Positions 7,958-16,751 of a stretch of DNA of 64,000 nt are shown one piece after another. The notes below the pieces were generated by a model. The model searched no databases. It was not told the origin of the DNA and saw nothing but the letters and a program-made list of their open reading frames with translations. The DNA lies in assembly GCF_004121055.1 (NCBI RefSeq), contig NZ_PYAL01000002.1, forward strand, positions 124,001 to 188,000. Direction: 5' to 3'. Numbering within the stretch: the first letter of the stretch is position 1; the number at the start of each line of letters is the position of its first letter. The stretch comes from Achromobacter aloeverae (lineage in GTDB: Bacteria > Pseudomonadota > Gammaproteobacteria > Burkholderiales > Burkholderiaceae_B). Both the position numbers and the translations under genes were made by a program.

Positions 7958-9211
7958 ATGATGCAGATCGATACCGAGCGGGTATTGGCGACGCTGCGCC
8001 GCCTGGCGCGGTTCGGCGCTAGGGGCGAGGGGGTCTGCCGGCCCGCGCTGTCGGAAGACGACATGGCCGCCCGCCGCTGGCTGGCGGACCAGATGCGCGA
8101 GGCCGGTCTTGACGCGCGGATCGACGCGGTCGGCAATGTGTATGGGCGGACGCCGGGCGCGCGGCGCGCCTTGCTGGTCGGCTCGCATTCCGACAGCGTG
8201 CCCACCGGCGGCTGGCTGGACGGCGCGCTGGGCGTGGTCTTCGGCATCGAAGCCGCGCGCGTCTGGCGGTCGCAATGGCCCGATGCGCCCATCGGCATCG
8301 ACGTCGTGTCCTTCTCCGACGAGGAGGGCCGCTATCTCAGTTGCCTGGGCAGCCGCGCCTTCTGCGGCGAGCTGGACGCGGGGCAGTGGGATGCGCTGGC
8401 CTACGAGGGCCGGACGCTGCGGCAGGCGGCCGCGGATGCGGGCCTGCCATCCCCGCAAGACCTGGCCCGGCTGGACCCGCAACGGCACCTGGCCTATCTG
8501 GAAGCGCATATCGAGCAGGGGCCGCGGCTGGATCGCGCCGGCCTGGATATCGGCGTGGTCACCGGCATCGCCGGCATGCATCGCTATATCGCCACGTTCA
8601 GCGGGCGGGCCGATCATGCGGGCACCACGCCGATGGACATGCGGCACGACGCCGGCATGGCCGCTTTCGAGTTCGCCGTCGAGTGCGAGGCCCGCTTCAG
8701 GCAGGTTGGCGCGGCCGATAGCGTCTGGAATTTCGGCGCGGTGGCATTCAAGCCCGGCGTGGCCAATGTGGTGCCCAAGGTGGCCGAACTGACGGTGGAA
8801 CTGCGCGATCTGTCCGAGGACGTGATGGCGCGCATGGGCGCGGCCCTGGCCGCGCTGGCGGCCGAGCGGGATGGGGTGCGGCAGGTAGGCGTGCGGTTGG
8901 CCAGGCAAGGGGCGCTGTCGCCCGCGTCGATGGACGCGCGCCTGTGCCAGGCCCTGGACCAGGCGGCCGCGGCGCGCCAGGGCAGCCGCATGGCCATGCC
9001 CAGCGGCGCCATCCACGACGCCATGCTGCTGGCGCGCCACGTGCCCACGGGCATGATGTTCGTGCCCAGCATCGACGGGCGCAGCCATACGCCGGTGGAG
9101 AACACGGCCGATCGTCATCTGGCCCTGGGCGCGCAAGTCTTCTTCGACGGGCTGCGGGAAGTGGCGCGGATGTTCCAGGCGACGCTGCCGCCGGGTGTGG
9201 CGGCGACTTGA
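7958..9211 (+). CDS. M20-family hydantoinase/carbamoylase-type amidase
   Basis: A 417-residue zinc-dependent amidase of the N-carbamoyl-amino-acid hydrolase / allantoate amidohydrolase group. Metal and active-site motifs are GSHSDSVPTGGWLDGALGVV, SDEEGRYLSCLGSRAFCG and AHIEQGPRLD, with the dimer-domain motif GRADHAGTTPMDMRHDA. The C-terminal SIDGRSHTPVE carries the last metal region. Family enzymes split ureido bonds, releasing ammonia and CO2 or an amino acid. The ATG at 7958 follows the ureohydrolase stop by 2 bp, which points to translational coupling. With the transporter it suggests use of a ureido- or amidino-compound as a nitrogen source (inference). Confidence 0.88.
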   Translation: MMQIDTERVLATLRRLARFGARGEGVCRPALSEDDMAARRWLADQMREAGLDARIDAVGNVYGRTPGARRALLVGSHSDSVPTGGWLDGALGVVFGIEAARVWRSQWPDAPIGIDVVSFSDEEGRYLSCLGSRAFCGELDAGQWDALAYEGRTLRQAAADAGLPSPQDLARLDPQRHLAYLEAHIEQGPRLDRAGLDIGVVTGIAGMHRYIATFSGRADHAGTTPMDMRHDAGMAAFEFAVECEARFRQVGAADSVWNFGAVAFKPGVANVVPKVAELTVELRDLSEDVMARMGAALAALAAERDGVRQVGVRLARQGALSPASMDARLCQALDQAAAARQGSRMAMPSGAIHDAMLLARHVPTGMMFVPSIDGRSHTPVENTADRHLALGAQVFFDGLREVARMFQATLPPGVAAT

Positions 9212-9261
9212 CCCCCTTGCTGCCGACCTCGCACTGGCGCGGCTCGGCAGCTCATCAGTAC

Positions 9262-9278
9262 GGGAAATATAATTGCAA
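9262..9278 (+). promoter_or_regulatory. AT-rich promoter-like motif upstream of diguanylate cyclase
   Basis: GGGAAATATAATTGCAA contains a perfect TATAAT -10 hexamer at 9268. A near copy lacking two bases, GGGAAATAATTGCAA, occurs at 11316-11330 upstream of the GST and azoR genes. No good -35 element is visible. Confidence 0.4.
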
Positions 9279-9404
9279 ACCGCGATGCCTGCGGCGCCGG
9301 GCCTATCCGGCCTGGCGCCGGCGGCAAGGCGCGTTCCTCGCCCGGCCTCCTATCCTGCGCGAGGCGGGTACGCACCCCGACCATTTTGCAAGGTCCTGCT
9401 ACTG

Positions 9405-10607
9405 ATGTCCGTTGCTCTGCTCGAATGGTCCGTTCCCGCCGCCATCCTGCTATGCGGCCTGGGATTCCTGGGCGCGAGCCTCCTGGAATTCAAGACGTCG
9501 CTGTGGGGAGCGTCGCTATGCTCCCTGGGCATCGGCTATGCCATCATGCTGTTCCAGCCGCAGGGATGGTCGCCCTACAAGCAGATCGTCGAAGACGGCT
9601 TCATCCTGCTCGGCGTCATATTGGCGGGCAGGGCGCTGCACAAGCGCGGCGATGGCGATCATCCCTCCCAGGCGCCTGCGCTTTATTTCGATGCCGCGAT
9701 CCTGCTGGCGTCGACGGCGATGGCCGTCATATCCATCGTGTTCTTCGAAAGCGCGAGGCTGGAGACCTTCTTCGTCCAGGCGTGCTGCGCGCTCGTCGTC
9801 TGGCGCGCCACGCTGCGCTTCCTGCCACGCGCGACGTCGGTGTCGGACAAGGTGCTGGGGGGCACCTTCCTGTTCATCGCGGTGGTGCTGACCTGCCAGT
9901 GCCTGCTCTATATCGGCGCGCACGACACCAGCCCGGAGGCGGGGGCATGGCGCACGTCGGTCTGGGGCAACCTGGTCCAATACACCGGCCTGCTCGGCAG
10001 CATCCTGTTGACGTTCGCCGTGATGATCGCCACCAGCTACGACGCCATCGACAAATACCGCCGGCACGCGTACACCGACACGCTGACCGGCCTGCTCAAC
10101 CGGCGCGGCCTGGAAGCGCTGCTCGCGTCGGCTTCGGGCCGGCGCTACAAGAACGCGGCAACCGCGTTGATCCTGATCGACATCGATAACTTCAAGGCCA
10201 TCAATGACCAGTTCGGCCATCCCTTCGGCGACCTGGTGCTGGCCAGGTTCGGCGCCCTGGCCCGGGCGCGCGTCGGCGCCCAGGCATGCGTGGCGCGCCT
10301 AGGCGGCGAGGAATTCGTCGTCCTGTTTCGCGATGCGCGGCTCCAGGATGCCATCGCCGCCGCCGAGGGCATACGCCTGGCCTTGCTGGCGCAAAGCTGG
10401 GCGCCCCATCGGGATGACGTGCGCATCACGGCCAGCCTGGGGGTGACGCTGGTGAAGGACGGGGAAGCCTACGCGACCACGCTGCAACGCGCGGACGAAC
10501 TGCTCTACGCGGCCAAGCGGCGAGGACGCAATTGCACCGTCGCCAGCGTCTCCGGCGCAGGCGAGACGGCGCTCCCCGGCCTGGACGATCGCGACAAGGC
10601 CGCCTAG
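9405..10607 (+). CDS. Membrane-bound diguanylate cyclase (GGDEF)
   Basis: A 400-residue protein with an N-terminal membrane region of about six or seven helices (residues 1-215) and a C-terminal GGDEF domain (about 225-390). The domain starts YTDTLTGLLNRRGLEALL and has the catalytic motif RLGGEEFVVLF, so it should make cyclic-di-GMP. The product-inhibition RxxD site expected just before GGEEF is absent (GAQA in its place). The frame is open from 9273, but the ATG at 9405 begins the hydrophobic region and is preferred. It stands alone between an amidase operon and a convergent GST gene, and the sensed signal is unknown. Confidence 0.9.
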   Translation: MSVALLEWSVPAAILLCGLGFLGASLLEFKTSLWGASLCSLGIGYAIMLFQPQGWSPYKQIVEDGFILLGVILAGRALHKRGDGDHPSQAPALYFDAAILLASTAMAVISIVFFESARLETFFVQACCALVVWRATLRFLPRATSVSDKVLGGTFLFIAVVLTCQCLLYIGAHDTSPEAGAWRTSVWGNLVQYTGLLGSILLTFAVMIATSYDAIDKYRRHAYTDTLTGLLNRRGLEALLASASGRRYKNAATALILIDIDNFKAINDQFGHPFGDLVLARFGALARARVGAQACVARLGGEEFVVLFRDARLQDAIAAAEGIRLALLAQSWAPHRDDVRITASLGVTLVKDGEAYATTLQRADELLYAAKRRGRNCTVASVSGAGETALPGLDDRDKAA

Positions 10608-10636
10608 CCGCGGCCAGAACAGGTACGCCCAGGCGA

Positions 10637-11293
10637 TCATGCCTTCCGCGCGTCGGCCGGCGCCGGTTGTTCCGGCATCGGTTTGCCATTGGCGGCGATC
10701 GCCCGCCTGACCGCTGGCCGCTGGTTGATGTCGTCCAGCCAGCGCTGCACATGGACGTAGGGCATGATGTCCAGGTCCAGTTCTTCCCAGGTTCGCAACC
10801 AGCTATAGGCGGCGATGTCGGCGATGGAATAGGCCGATGTCGCGATGAATTCCGACTCGCCCAGGCGGCGGTCGACGACATCGTACAGGCGCAGCGCCTC
10901 CCGGTGATAGCGATCGATCGCTTCCCGGTTGTCGGTCCTGGATCCGTGCCGGAACCACCACAGCTGGCCCAGCATGGGGCCGATGCCACCCACCTGGAAG
11001 TGCAGCCACTGCTGTATCCGCACCTGGTCGGCATAGCGCGCGGGCTGGAGGCAGCCGGTCTTCGCGGACAGGTACGTAAGAATCGCGCCGGACTCGAAGA
11101 CGGTCATGCGGGCGTCGTGGTCCACGATGGCGGGGATTTTTCCGTTCGGGTTGATCTTGCGGTAGCCGGGCTGGTGCTGCTCGCCGGCGGCCAGGTCCAC
11201 CGTGACCTGCTTGTGCGGGAGGCGGGCTTCCTGCAGGTAGATGCTGACCTTCAGGCCGTTCGGCGTATCGGCGGTATAGAAGCTGAGAGACAT
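10637..11293 (-). CDS. Glutathione S-transferase family protein
   Basis: A 218-residue GST. The thioredoxin-like N-terminal domain begins MSLSFYTADTPNGLKVSIYL and contains NPNGKIPAIVD with the glutathione-contact motif VFESGAILTYLS. The helical C-terminal domain follows, with SIADIAAYSW as the conserved N-capping region. This resembles the YfcG/YghU group, which reduce disulfides or act on electrophiles. The ATG at 11293 matches the family N-terminus. It is divergent from azoR, and the two share a 186-bp promoter region with a tandem operator-like repeat. Confidence 0.92.
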   Translation of the reverse strand: MSLSFYTADTPNGLKVSIYLQEARLPHKQVTVDLAAGEQHQPGYRKINPNGKIPAIVDHDARMTVFESGAILTYLSAKTGCLQPARYADQVRIQQWLHFQVGGIGPMLGQLWWFRHGSRTDNREAIDRYHREALRLYDVVDRRLGESEFIATSAYSIADIAAYSWLRTWEELDLDIMPYVHVQRWLDDINQRPAVRRAIAANGKPMPEQPAPADARKA

Positions 11294-11324
11294 GTCGTTT
11301 TCATCCTTTGACTCTGGGAAATAA

Positions 11325-11354
11325 TTGCAATTACAATCGTTGCAAATACAATCG
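11325..11354. repeat. Two adjacent 15-bp repeats in the GST/azoR promoter region
   Basis: TTGCAATTACAATCG is followed directly by TTGCAAATACAATCG (14 of 15 identical). Read on the plus strand, TTGCAA at 11325 and TACAAT at 11347 are 16 bp apart and could serve as -35 and -10 for azoR. The repeats probably form a regulator-binding site (inference). Confidence 0.55.
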
Positions 11355-11479
11355 TATAGGGTGTCGCGCCAGCGTGCAATCGCTGCCGTACGAGGAGATC
11401 GGCGCGATCGCCGTGCCTCGCGGTGTCCCTGGCGGGTGGCACGCCTTCCCTGTATTCCCCTGGAGCTGGAGCACACGTC

Positions 11480-12103
11480 ATGCGTCTGTTGAATATCGTT
11501 TCCTCCCCCCGCGGCCCGGCGTCGGCCTCCGTGGCCGTCGCCGAAGCGTTTATCGATGCCTATCGGAAGGCCCGTCCCGGGCTGGAGGTGGATACCCTTG
11601 ATGTCTGGAACGAGGACCTGCCCGAATTCGACAGCCTGGCGATCGGCGCCAAATACAAGCAGGTATCCAAGGCACGCCTGACGGGCTATGAGCTATCGGT
11701 CTGGGCGCGCATCGAGACGCTGGCCAGGCGCTTCAAGGAGGCGGATCGCATCCTGCTGGGCGTGCCGATGTGGAACTTCGGGTATCCGTACAAGCTGAAG
11801 CAGCTGATCGACCTGGTCAGCCAGCGCGGCCGCCTGTTCTCCTTCGACGGCGTCGCGTATGGCCCCCTGCTGGAAATACCGCGCGCCCTGGTCGTCCACG
11901 TGCGCGGGCAGAGCGTCGACGAGGGCGCGGACGCCAGCAATCCCGGCTTCGCGCATCAAGCGGACTACATCCAGTTCTGGCTGAAGTTCATCGGCGTGCG
12001 CGAGGTGCGCAGCCTGACGGTGGAACATACCTGGGACGCGAGGGCCCCGGCGACGATAGAGCAAGCCAGGGCGCGGGCGGCGGAAATGGCGGCGGACTTC
12101 TGA
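11480..12103 (+). CDS. azoR: FMN-dependent NADH-azoreductase / quinone reductase
   Basis: A 207-residue flavodoxin-fold oxidoreductase of the AzoR family. It starts MRLLNIVSSPRGPASASVAV (FMN phosphate-binding loop) and carries the flavin-contact motif GVPMWNFGYPYKLKQLIDLV. These enzymes reduce quinones and azo compounds with NAD(P)H. It is divergent from a GST gene, which suggests a joint role in electrophile or quinone detoxification. It converges with the LysR gene at 12105 with 1 bp between the stops. Confidence 0.9.
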   Translation: MRLLNIVSSPRGPASASVAVAEAFIDAYRKARPGLEVDTLDVWNEDLPEFDSLAIGAKYKQVSKARLTGYELSVWARIETLARRFKEADRILLGVPMWNFGYPYKLKQLIDLVSQRGRLFSFDGVAYGPLLEIPRALVVHVRGQSVDEGADASNPGFAHQADYIQFWLKFIGVREVRSLTVEHTWDARAPATIEQARARAAEMAADF

Positions 12104-12104
12104 C

Positions 12105-13028
12105 CTAGCCTCGGTCGGCGGCGCCCCCGCGGACCTTCGCGGGGAAGCAATCCGCCAGCCACTCGATGAATACCCGCAGGCGTTGCGTCACATACCGGCT
12201 CTGTGGGTACACGATATGGAAAGGGTAGGGCGCGGGACGCCACTTCTTGAGGATTTCCACCAGCGTGCCGTCCCGCAACGCCGCCTCGCACGCATACGTG
12301 AAGGTCTGTACGATGCCGATGCCCGCGACGGCCGCCGCCAGATGCGCATTGCTTTCGTTGACGCCGACGCGGTGTTCGACCTTTATGTCGATGCGCTCGC
12401 CGTCGCGCTGGAAGCGGAACGGCATGGCTCGGCCATTCTGCGTCGAGACATAGCTCACCAGGCGGTGTCCGTTCTTCAGTTCGTCCGGATAGGCGGGCAC
12501 GCCGAACTGCTTCAGGTACGCGGGCGTGGCGCAGGTGATGAGCACGGCATCGCCGATATGCCGCGCCACGAGCGATGAGTTGTCCAACGGCCCGCCCCGT
12601 ATGACACAGTCGACGTTGTCGCCGATGAGATCCACCGCGCGATCCGATACGCCCAGGTCGACGCGGATGTCCGGATAGCGCCCGAGGAAATCCGGCAATA
12701 GCGGAATCAGTACGTCCTTGGCCGTCGAACCGCCCACATCGATGCGGAGATGGCCGCGCGGTTTGCCGCGCGCCAGGTTGAACGAGGTGTCGATATCCTC
12801 GATGTCGCGCAGTACGCGCGTGGCCTTGGCGTAGTAGTCCTGGCCTTCCGGCGTCACGGTGACCCGCCGCGTGGTCCGCTGCAGCAGCCGCGTGCCCAGA
12901 TGGGCCTCCAGGTCCTGGACCAGCTTGCTCATGGTCGCGTTGGGCATGTCCAGGCTGTCGGCGGCCCGCGTGAAGCTGCCGGTCTCCACCACGCGCGCGA
13001 ACGCGCGCATCGCCAATAACTGGTCCAT
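12105..13028 (-). CDS. LysR-family transcriptional regulator
   Basis: A 307-residue regulator. The helix-turn-helix is at the N-terminus (MRAFARVVETGSFTRAADSL, then SKLVQDLEAHLGTRLLQRTT), followed by a substrate-binding-like effector domain. It resembles the DhcR/AaeR-type LysR group that often controls a divergent short-chain dehydrogenase. The divergent SDR at 13272 is the likely target. The effector is unknown. Confidence 0.93.
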   Translation of the reverse strand: MDQLLAMRAFARVVETGSFTRAADSLDMPNATMSKLVQDLEAHLGTRLLQRTTRRVTVTPEGQDYYAKATRVLRDIEDIDTSFNLARGKPRGHLRIDVGGSTAKDVLIPLLPDFLGRYPDIRVDLGVSDRAVDLIGDNVDCVIRGGPLDNSSLVARHIGDAVLITCATPAYLKQFGVPAYPDELKNGHRLVSYVSTQNGRAMPFRFQRDGERIDIKVEHRVGVNESNAHLAAAVAGIGIVQTFTYACEAALRDGTLVEILKKWRPAPYPFHIVYPQSRYVTQRLRVFIEWLADCFPAKVRGGAADRG

Positions 13029-13064
13029 GTGGGCGCCTGTGAAGGAAGGGCGGAAGGGAAATCC

Positions 13065-13087
13065 GCCTGATTGTCTGCCTGATTGTC
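13065..13087. promoter_or_regulatory. Direct repeat in the LysR/SDR divergent promoter
   Basis: The 11-mer GCCTGATTGTC occurs at 13065 and again at 13077, one helical turn apart, within the 243-bp region between the divergent LysR and SDR genes. The rest of this region is AT-rich (13100-13145) and probably holds the SDR promoter. Its role as a regulator site is a guess from position. Confidence 0.35.
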
Positions 13088-13271
13088 CGGTTGATTTTAC
13101 ATGGTCATGGATAGTGATTTTGTTTTTTCAGTATTTTTTAATAAACCCGCCATCGCTAAAGTGACGTCCATGCACTGAACGACAGCCGGGCCGGCAAGAA
13201 AAGCCGGCTCCAGGCAAGGCGGTCGCCAGGGCCATCCCACTTCCTACGAACATCCACGCATGGAGTCCATC

Positions 13272-14021
13272 ATGAGCAAGCAACTGAACGGCAAGATTGC
13301 CCTCGTCACCGGCGGCAGCAGCGGCATAGGCCTGGCGGCCGCACGGGAACTCGCGGCGCAGGGCGCGCGCGTCTTCATCACGGGCCGGCGCCAGGCGGAA
13401 CTCGACGCGGCCGTGGCCGCCATCGGCCCGGCCGCCACAGGCATCCGGGCCGACGCGTCGGTGCTGTCGGACCTCGACGCCGTCTATGCGCGGATCGCCG
13501 GGTCGGCCGGCAAGCTGGACATCCTGTTCGCGAACGCCGGCGGCGGCGACATGATGCCGCTGGGCGCCATCACCGAGGAACATTTCGACCGCATTTTCGG
13601 CACCAACGTGCGCGGCCTGCTGTTCACGGTGCAGAAAGCCTTGCCTTTGCTGGTCGACGGCGCTTCGGTCATCCTGACTTCATCGACCACGTCCATCCAG
13701 GGAACGGCCAGCTTCAGCGTCTACAGCGCCAGCAAGGCAGCCGTCCGCAACTTCGCCCGCTCCTGGGCCCTGGACCTCAAGGATCGCCACATCCGTGTCA
13801 ACGCCATCAGCCCCGGTCCGGTTCGCACGCCCGGCCTCGGCGGCCTGGTGCCTGACGAGGCCCGAGCGGGGCTGTTCGACTACCTGGCCTCGCAGGTGCC
13901 GCTGGGCCGCCTTGGCGAACCCGAGGAAATCGGCAAGGCCGTCGCCTTCCTGGCCTCCGATGCGGCAAGCTTCGTCAATGGCACGGAGTTCTTCGTCGAC
14001 GGCGGCATGGCCCAGGTGTGA
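13272..14021 (+). CDS. SDR-family oxidoreductase
   Basis: A 249-residue classical short-chain dehydrogenase. The NAD(P)-binding motif is TGGSSGIG near the N-terminus, followed by NAG (FANAGGG), catalytic serine in the STTSIQG segment, YSASK (Tyr-x-x-x-Lys) and the C-terminal [14 protein letters not shown]. An upstream ATG (13260) is possible, but GGAG sits 6 bp before 13272 and [15 protein letters not shown] is the usual start. The substrate cannot be told. It is divergent from a LysR gene that probably regulates it. Confidence 0.92.
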   Translation: MSKQLNGKIALVTGGSSGIGLAAARELAAQGARVFITGRRQAELDAAVAAIGPAATGIRADASVLSDLDAVYARIAGSAGKLDILFANAGGGDMMPLGAITEEHFDRIFGTNVRGLLFTVQKALPLLVDGASVILTSSTTSIQGTASFSVYSASKAAVRNFARSWALDLKDRHIRVNAISPGPVRTPGLGGLVPDEARAGLFDYLASQVPLGRLGEPEEIGKAVAFLASDAASFVNGTEFFVDGGMAQV

Positions 14022-14027
14022 TCGCGT

Positions 14028-14060
14028 CGCGGGCCGGGCGCATGCGCCGCCGGGCCCGCG
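14028..14060. terminator. GC-rich hairpin between convergent SDR and argF
   Basis: CGCGGGCC and GGGCCCGCG form a long, very GC-rich stem around a GCATGC centre. It lies between two convergent stop codons and could end transcription from both sides, although no long T run follows. Confidence 0.5.
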
Positions 14061-14085
14061 CCTATCCACGGCAAGGGCCGGAACG

Positions 14086-15027
14086 TCAGTCCAGCTTCCC
14101 GAGCAGCAGGAATTCCATCAAGGCCTTCTGCACATGAAGGCGGTTTTCCGCTTCGTCCCAGACCACGCTTTGCGGGCCGTCGATGACTTCGCCCGTGACT
14201 TCCTCGCCGCGGTGGGCGGGCAGGCAGTGCATGAAGATGGCGTCGGAGGCGGCAGCCTGCATCATCTCGGTGTCGACGCACCAGTCGGCGAAGTCGGCGC
14301 GGCGCTGTTCGTTTTCCGCCTCGTAGCCCATGCTGGTCCACACATCGGTGGTGACCAGGTGGGCGCCCTTGCACGCTTGCATCGGGTCCTTGAACTGGCG
14401 CAGCACCGATGCCGGCGGGGAGCCGATGCGCGACGGCTCCAGCTCGTAGCCGGACGGCGTGGACACATGCAGGGTGAAGCCCAGCAGCTCGGCCGCCTGC
14501 AGCCAGGCATAGGCCATGTTGTTGGCGTCGCCCACCCACGCCACCGTCTTGCCGGCGATGGGACCGCGGTGCTCGATGTAGGTGAAGATATCGGCCAGGA
14601 TCTGGCAGGGATGGTATTCGTTGGTCAGGCCGTTGATGACCGGCACGCGCGAGTGCGACGCGAAGCGCTCGATGCGGGTCTGCTCGAACGTACGTATCAT
14701 GACGATGTCGACCATGCGCGAGATGACGCGCGCGGTGTCCTCGATGGGCTCGGAACGGCCCAGCTGCGAATCGTTGGAGGTCAGGTTGATGACCGAGCCG
14801 CCCATCTGGTACATGCCCGCTTCGAAGGAGACGCGGGTGCGGGTGCTGGCTTTTTCGAACACCATCGCCAGGGTGCGATCGTGCAAAGTCATGTGCGGTT
14901 CGTAGCGCTTGAACTTGTCCTTGATCAGGCGTGCCCGGTCGAACACGTAGTTCAGCTCAGAGGCCGAGAAGTCACGCACTTGGAGGAAATGCCGCAGAGG
15001 GCCGTTTTGGGTGCTGGCTGTCGTCAT
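14086..15027 (-). CDS. argF: Ornithine carbamoyltransferase
   Basis: A 313-residue enzyme that joins ornithine and carbamoyl phosphate to give citrulline in arginine synthesis, in the cytoplasm. The carbamoyl-phosphate motif STRTR is at residues 61-65, ornithine-side motifs are HPCQILADI and the SMG loop (TSMGYE), and the catalytic HCLPAHRGEEV lies near residue 270. The length fits the anabolic enzyme. The short DUF3579 gene is divergent from it. No other arg genes are in the window. Confidence 0.97.
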   Translation of the reverse strand: MTTASTQNGPLRHFLQVRDFSASELNYVFDRARLIKDKFKRYEPHMTLHDRTLAMVFEKASTRTRVSFEAGMYQMGGSVINLTSNDSQLGRSEPIEDTARVISRMVDIVMIRTFEQTRIERFASHSRVPVINGLTNEYHPCQILADIFTYIEHRGPIAGKTVAWVGDANNMAYAWLQAAELLGFTLHVSTPSGYELEPSRIGSPPASVLRQFKDPMQACKGAHLVTTDVWTSMGYEAENEQRRADFADWCVDTEMMQAAASDAIFMHCLPAHRGEEVTGEVIDGPQSVVWDEAENRLHVQKALMEFLLLGKLD

Positions 15028-15349
15028 GATGTTTTGCAGGTCGTTGAGGCCGCGCCACCTCGCGGTGGGGTGCTCATTATGCCTTGTCCGCGTGAAAATC
15101 CACTAGCGCACGCTTTTTGCCGGGAAAACGGGGCTCCCGCGTGAACCTGCCGTCTTGTCGGATAGTTCGCGTTGGATAGTCCGGGCGATTGGTGGCACGC
15201 GAAATGCGATCCGGCGCCGAACGTCGCGCCGGCTAGTCTGGCCGTGGCCGAACCCGTGCGCGGACGGCGCTGAAATGTTCGGTGCAGGCCTATCATATAC
15301 AATCCGCAGCGCGGCTCGGATGATCGAGGGCGTCCCACCCGGGCGCTTC
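15028..15349. other. Intergenic region between argF and the DUF3579 gene (322 bp)
   Basis: This divergent spacer must hold promoters for both genes. The only notable element is an AT-rich stretch at about 15293-15304 (TATCATATACAAT) that could be a plus-strand -10 region. An open frame covers the spacer from 15155, but its translation is arginine-rich and lacks family similarity. No RNA gene is seen. Confidence 0.5.
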
Positions 15350-15694
15350 ATGCATCCGTCCCCGGTAGCAAAATCAACGGTATTCCGCGTGCGACAACTT
15401 TTTATCCTTGGTGTCACGGAAGATGGTCATCGTTTTCGCCCCAGTGACTGGGCGGAGCGGCTGGCCGGCGTCATGGCGCAATTCCGACCTCCTGGCATGG
15501 CACCCAGCCATCTCACGTACTCGCCGTACGTGTTGCCCGTCATAGTCGAAGGCAACCGCAGCGTCGTCGTCGACGAGCGCTTGCGCGAGCTCGAACCGCT
15601 GGCCTGGAAGTTCGTGGTGGATTTCGCCCGCGACAACCGGCTCCAGACGAAAGAGCACGACACCGACAATCCGGACTCGGTCGCGCCGGCCTGA
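15350..15694 (+). CDS. DUF3579 domain protein
   Basis: A small protein of about 101-114 residues. The core FILGVTEDGHRFRPSDWAER followed by LAGVMAQF is the DUF3579 signature, a family of unknown function found mainly in betaproteobacteria and often beside argF. The start is uncertain: ATG at 15350 gives 114 residues, while GTG at 15389 gives 101 and matches the usual family length. Neither has a strong ribosome site. The charged C-terminal tail (QTKEHDTDNPDS) looks disordered. Confidence 0.8.
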   Translation: MHPSPVAKSTVFRVRQLFILGVTEDGHRFRPSDWAERLAGVMAQFRPPGMAPSHLTYSPYVLPVIVEGNRSVVVDERLRELEPLAWKFVVDFARDNRLQTKEHDTDNPDSVAPA

Positions 15695-15713
15695 GGGCCG
15701 CGCATGGGAATCG

Positions 15714-15739
15714 GGCTGGCCGCGATGCGGCGGCCAGCC
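15714..15739. terminator. Perfect 10-bp-stem hairpin between convergent genes
   Basis: GGCTGGCCGC and GCGGCCAGCC flank a 6-bp loop. It lies between the DUF3579 stop and the stop of the hydroxyacid dehydrogenase on the other strand, the expected place for a bidirectional terminator. Confidence 0.6.
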
Positions 15740-15756
15740 TGGCCGCATGCCGTGTA

Positions 15757-16716
15757 TCAGCCCTCGACCGGGGTGATCACCTTGCCGGTCTTCAGGAAGG
15801 ATTCCAGGTTCTCGACCATCAGGTCTTCCATTGCCTTGCGGGTCTCAAGCGTCGCGCTGCCGATGTGCGGCAGCAGGACCGCCTTCTCGTTGGCCTTCAG
15901 CGCGTCCGGCACCTTGGGCTCCTGCTCGAACACGTCCAGCGCCGCGTTGCCGAGCTTGCCCGATTCCAGGCATTCGACCAGCGCCGCCTCGTCGATGACG
16001 GGACCGCGCGCGATGTTGATGACGGTGCCCGTCGGCCCGAGCGCCTCCAGTACTTCCTTGTTGACCAGGTGGAAGGTGCCGGGACCGCCCACGGTGGCGA
16101 CGACCAGGAAGTCCGCCCACTTGGCCAGGTCGACCAGGGACGCTTCGTAGCCATAGGACACGTCATTGCGCTGGCGCCGGCTGTGGTACCGCACGTCCAT
16201 GTCAAAGCCGATGCCCCGCTTGGCGATGGCTTCGCCGATGCGGCCCAGGCCGACGATGCCCAGCTTCTTGCCGCTGACGCGCGTGCCCAGCGGGATGCCG
16301 CCATGCACCTGGCCCCACGATCCGGCGCGCACGAAGCGGTCGCCCTGGGCGATGCGGCGGGCGCCCGCGAGCATCAGGCCCCAGGCGAGATCGGCCACGC
16401 AATCGGTCAGCACGTCGGGCGTATTGCTGACCTGGATGCCGCGCGCGTGCGCGGCCTTGATGTCCAGGGTTTCGTAGCCCACGCCCCAGCTGCAGATGGC
16501 CTTCAGGTCGGGCAGGGCGTTGATGATCTCGGCCGAGCAGCCGTAGTTGGCCGACGTCACCAGCGCGGTGATGCCCTTGCCGTGCTCGGCCAGCGCCGCC
16601 TTGCGGTCCGGATACTTCCAGAGTTCGACGATGTCGTATGCGCGCGCCAGGCGATCGTTGGCGGTGGGCGAGCCGGCATACGAGCCGACCTGGATGATGC
16701 GGGTCTTGGCGGTCAT
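15757..16716 (-). CDS. D-isomer-specific 2-hydroxyacid dehydrogenase
   Basis: A 319-residue NAD(P)-dependent dehydrogenase of the glyoxylate/hydroxypyruvate reductase group. The Rossmann motif is GIVGLGRIGEAIAKR, followed by substrate-side VINIARGPVIDEAALVECLE and the catalytic histidine in LLPHIGSATLETR. The 108-bp gap to the upstream Bug gene holds a hairpin, so the two may be only partly co-transcribed. With that Bug protein it suggests uptake and reduction or oxidation of a 2-hydroxy- or 2-oxo-acid. Confidence 0.92.
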   Translation of the reverse strand: MTAKTRIIQVGSYAGSPTANDRLARAYDIVELWKYPDRKAALAEHGKGITALVTSANYGCSAEIINALPDLKAICSWGVGYETLDIKAAHARGIQVSNTPDVLTDCVADLAWGLMLAGARRIAQGDRFVRAGSWGQVHGGIPLGTRVSGKKLGIVGLGRIGEAIAKRGIGFDMDVRYHSRRQRNDVSYGYEASLVDLAKWADFLVVATVGGPGTFHLVNKEVLEALGPTGTVINIARGPVIDEAALVECLESGKLGNAALDVFEQEPKVPDALKANEKAVLLPHIGSATLETRKAMEDLMVENLESFLKTGKVITPVEG

Positions 16717-16751
16717 GATGTGTATCGATAACGAGGTTGAAAAGGGTGGAA

